Assembly: GCA_002309235.1 (NCBI GenBank)
Contig: DBXA01000028.1
Coordinates: 9,933 to 17,185, forward strand
Length of the DNA: 7,253 nucleotides
Direction: 5' to 3'
From: Christensenella sp. UBA1224
GTDB taxonomy: Bacteria > Bacillota > Clostridia > Christensenellales > Aristaeellaceae
This document shows, piece by piece, positions 6,112-7,253 of the stretch. Made by a program: the position numbers and the translations under genes. Within the stretch, counting starts at the first letter, position 1. Each line of letters opens with the position of its first letter. Under the pieces are notes generated by a model. That model saw nothing but the letters and a program-made list of their open reading frames with translations. It had not been told where the DNA came from and made no database searches.

Positions 6112-7167
6112 ATGAAGAAACAGAAGTCAGGGCTATATCATACCAAGATATGCGTCGGATATGACCCGCAAGGCAAGCCTGTGGATAAGTGGATATCCGG
6201 CAGGACTAAGGCAGAACTCGACGCCAGGAAACGCGCCGTCCTCACAGGATACGTAAACGGTACACCGTCAGGCAGGGTCCTACTGTTCGGCACAGCCGTC
6301 ATAACTGGTATACCTCCTTCAAGGAGCAGTTCCTCGCCCAAAGCCGCAAGCAGCAGTTCCGTACGGCGATAAACAATTACCTTTCCCCGACCCTCGCTGT
6401 GAAGCGTTTAAATGCCGTTGCAAGGGAGGATATTCAGAATATACTTCCAATCAATGTCCGGCATGGCTCCCGCCATTCCGTGAAACGTTTTGTCGACCTC
6501 CCGCACGATATTTCGCCAGGCAGTCTCCGACGGGAACATACACCGCGATATCACTATTGGGCTGTCGCTCCCTCAGTTCTGCAAAACGAAGGAAAAGCGC
6601 CTGCTCACTCCCGACGAGCGCCAAAGGATAGCCGACCTGTCCGAGTCGATCCCGTGGCTTGCCATCCTGTAATATACCGGAATGCACGGCAGCGAGATGC
6701 GTGCTCTCACGTGGTCAGACATCGATCTGAAGCGCCGCATCATCCAGATCCGTCACAGTCTGTACCAGGACGGCAAGGCCCTCATTCCGGGAAAGACGGC
6801 AGCCTCCCAGCGTGACGTCCCCATCTCTGACCAGCTGTCCGATATCCTCAAACGTTTCATCGGCATGCCGAATGCCCACATAACAGGCAAGCCCTGAAGC
6901 CTTCAACACCTCGAACAGACCTTCAAGGAGTTCGGCATCGCTCCCTACCTGACTGTCCACAACCTCCGCCACAATTATATAACCATGTGCTGGGAAGCTG
7001 GCATCGACGCTCTCGTCACGTATAAGGTCGTAGGCCATTTCAACCCCAGCATCACTCAGTGTAGCTACACCCAACTGAACACAGCCAACTATTCCGACCA
7101 GATAAGCGGCGTTTTCAAAGAGTTGCACAAAAGTTATACAGCCGAAAGCAAGACATTGAAGAAATAA
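6112..7167 (+). pseudogene. Tyrosine recombinase / integrase, degraded by frameshifts and stops
   Basis: The pieces join into one phage/ICE-type integrase of about 350 residues. The N-terminal arm-binding part begins at ATG 6112 (MKKQKSGLYHTKICVGYDP). Near 6305 the frame moves to one starting at 6306 (WYTSFKEQFLAQ through AVKRLNAVAREDIQN, the core-binding domain). Near 6497 it returns to the original frame (RTIFRQAVSDGNIHRD). This frame then meets an in-frame TAA at 6670-6672 and a TGA at 6895-6897. The catalytic domain is recognisable: TGMHGSEMRALTWSDIDL (6676 on), where the invariant Arg of TGxR is His (CAC at 6685-6687, one G-to-A change from CGC); GKTAASQRDVPIS with the beta-hairpin Lys; HNLRH (box II); VVGHF; and the nucleophile Tyr in CSYTQL near 7065. 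Two frameshifts, two stops and a lost catalytic Arg mean no working recombinase. It starts 2 bp after the repressor stop, which is the usual repressor-integrase layout. Confidence 0.9.
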
Positions 7168-7179
7168 GGCTTTTAAGCC
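7168..7179. repeat. Short inverted repeat after the integrase remnant
   Basis: GGCTTTTAAGCC has 5-bp arms around TT and directly follows the integrase stop codon. It could be the core of a weak hairpin, but the loop is very tight and no T run follows, so calling it a terminator would be speculative. Confidence 0.3.
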
Positions 7180-7253
7180 AAAATTCTAAAGTTATGAACT
7201 TACAATCACATTTAATTCCAGTCAGCACATTCCATTGCCCAAATATTCCCCGA
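7180..7253. other. AT-rich tail without a recognised gene
   Basis: These 74 bases downstream of the integrase remnant are AT-rich and hold no gene, tRNA or repeat I can support. An attachment site of the former element would be expected in this region, next to the integrase end, but its partner copy is not in the window, so it cannot be identified. Confidence 0.3.

Overview
The window looks like a piece of chromosome from an anaerobic Gram-positive gut or rumen bacterium (Clostridia/Lachnospiraceae-like). This is an inference from the strong GGAGG-type ribosome sites, the AT-rich promoters between genes of moderate GC, the secreted lectin/LRR and transglutaminase-like proteins, and the compact repressor-integrase pair. 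No rRNA or tRNA gene is present to settle the taxonomy.

Left part (1-2659): two secreted-protein genes diverge from a shared AT-rich spacer of about 200 bp. The minus-strand gene runs off the left edge. It encodes a signal peptide, a duplicated beta-rich domain, a C-type lectin-like domain with a recognisable calcium/sugar site, and the beginning of an internalin-like leucine-rich repeat region. The plus-strand gene encodes an exported transglutaminase-like protein with an intact Cys-His-Asp triad. Both probably act at or outside the cell surface.

Middle (2707-5285, minus strand): a two-gene operon. The first gene encodes an amidohydrolase of the N-acyl-D-amino-acid deacylase family. Its stop codon overlaps the start of the second gene (TAATG). 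The second gene encodes a serine hydrolase of the beta-lactamase/penicillin-binding fold that has no visible export signal. Together they suggest cytoplasmic handling of D-amino-acid-containing compounds such as cell-wall fragments or peptides.

Right part (5286-7253): a 224-bp divergent control region with two extended -10 promoters and palindromic operator candidates. It is followed by an intact HTH/S24 phage-type repressor gene and, 2 bp later, a tyrosine integrase gene that is clearly dead: two frameshifts, two in-frame stops and a catalytic Arg replaced by His. This is best read as the remnant of an integrated element whose repressor survived. The last 86 bp hold only a short inverted repeat and no gene I can support. 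I saw no CRISPR array, complete insertion sequence, tRNA or retroelement, and nothing that clearly forms an undescribed system. The most unusual items are the lectin architecture, the coupled deacylase/serine-hydrolase pair, and the repressor with an altered self-cleavage site.
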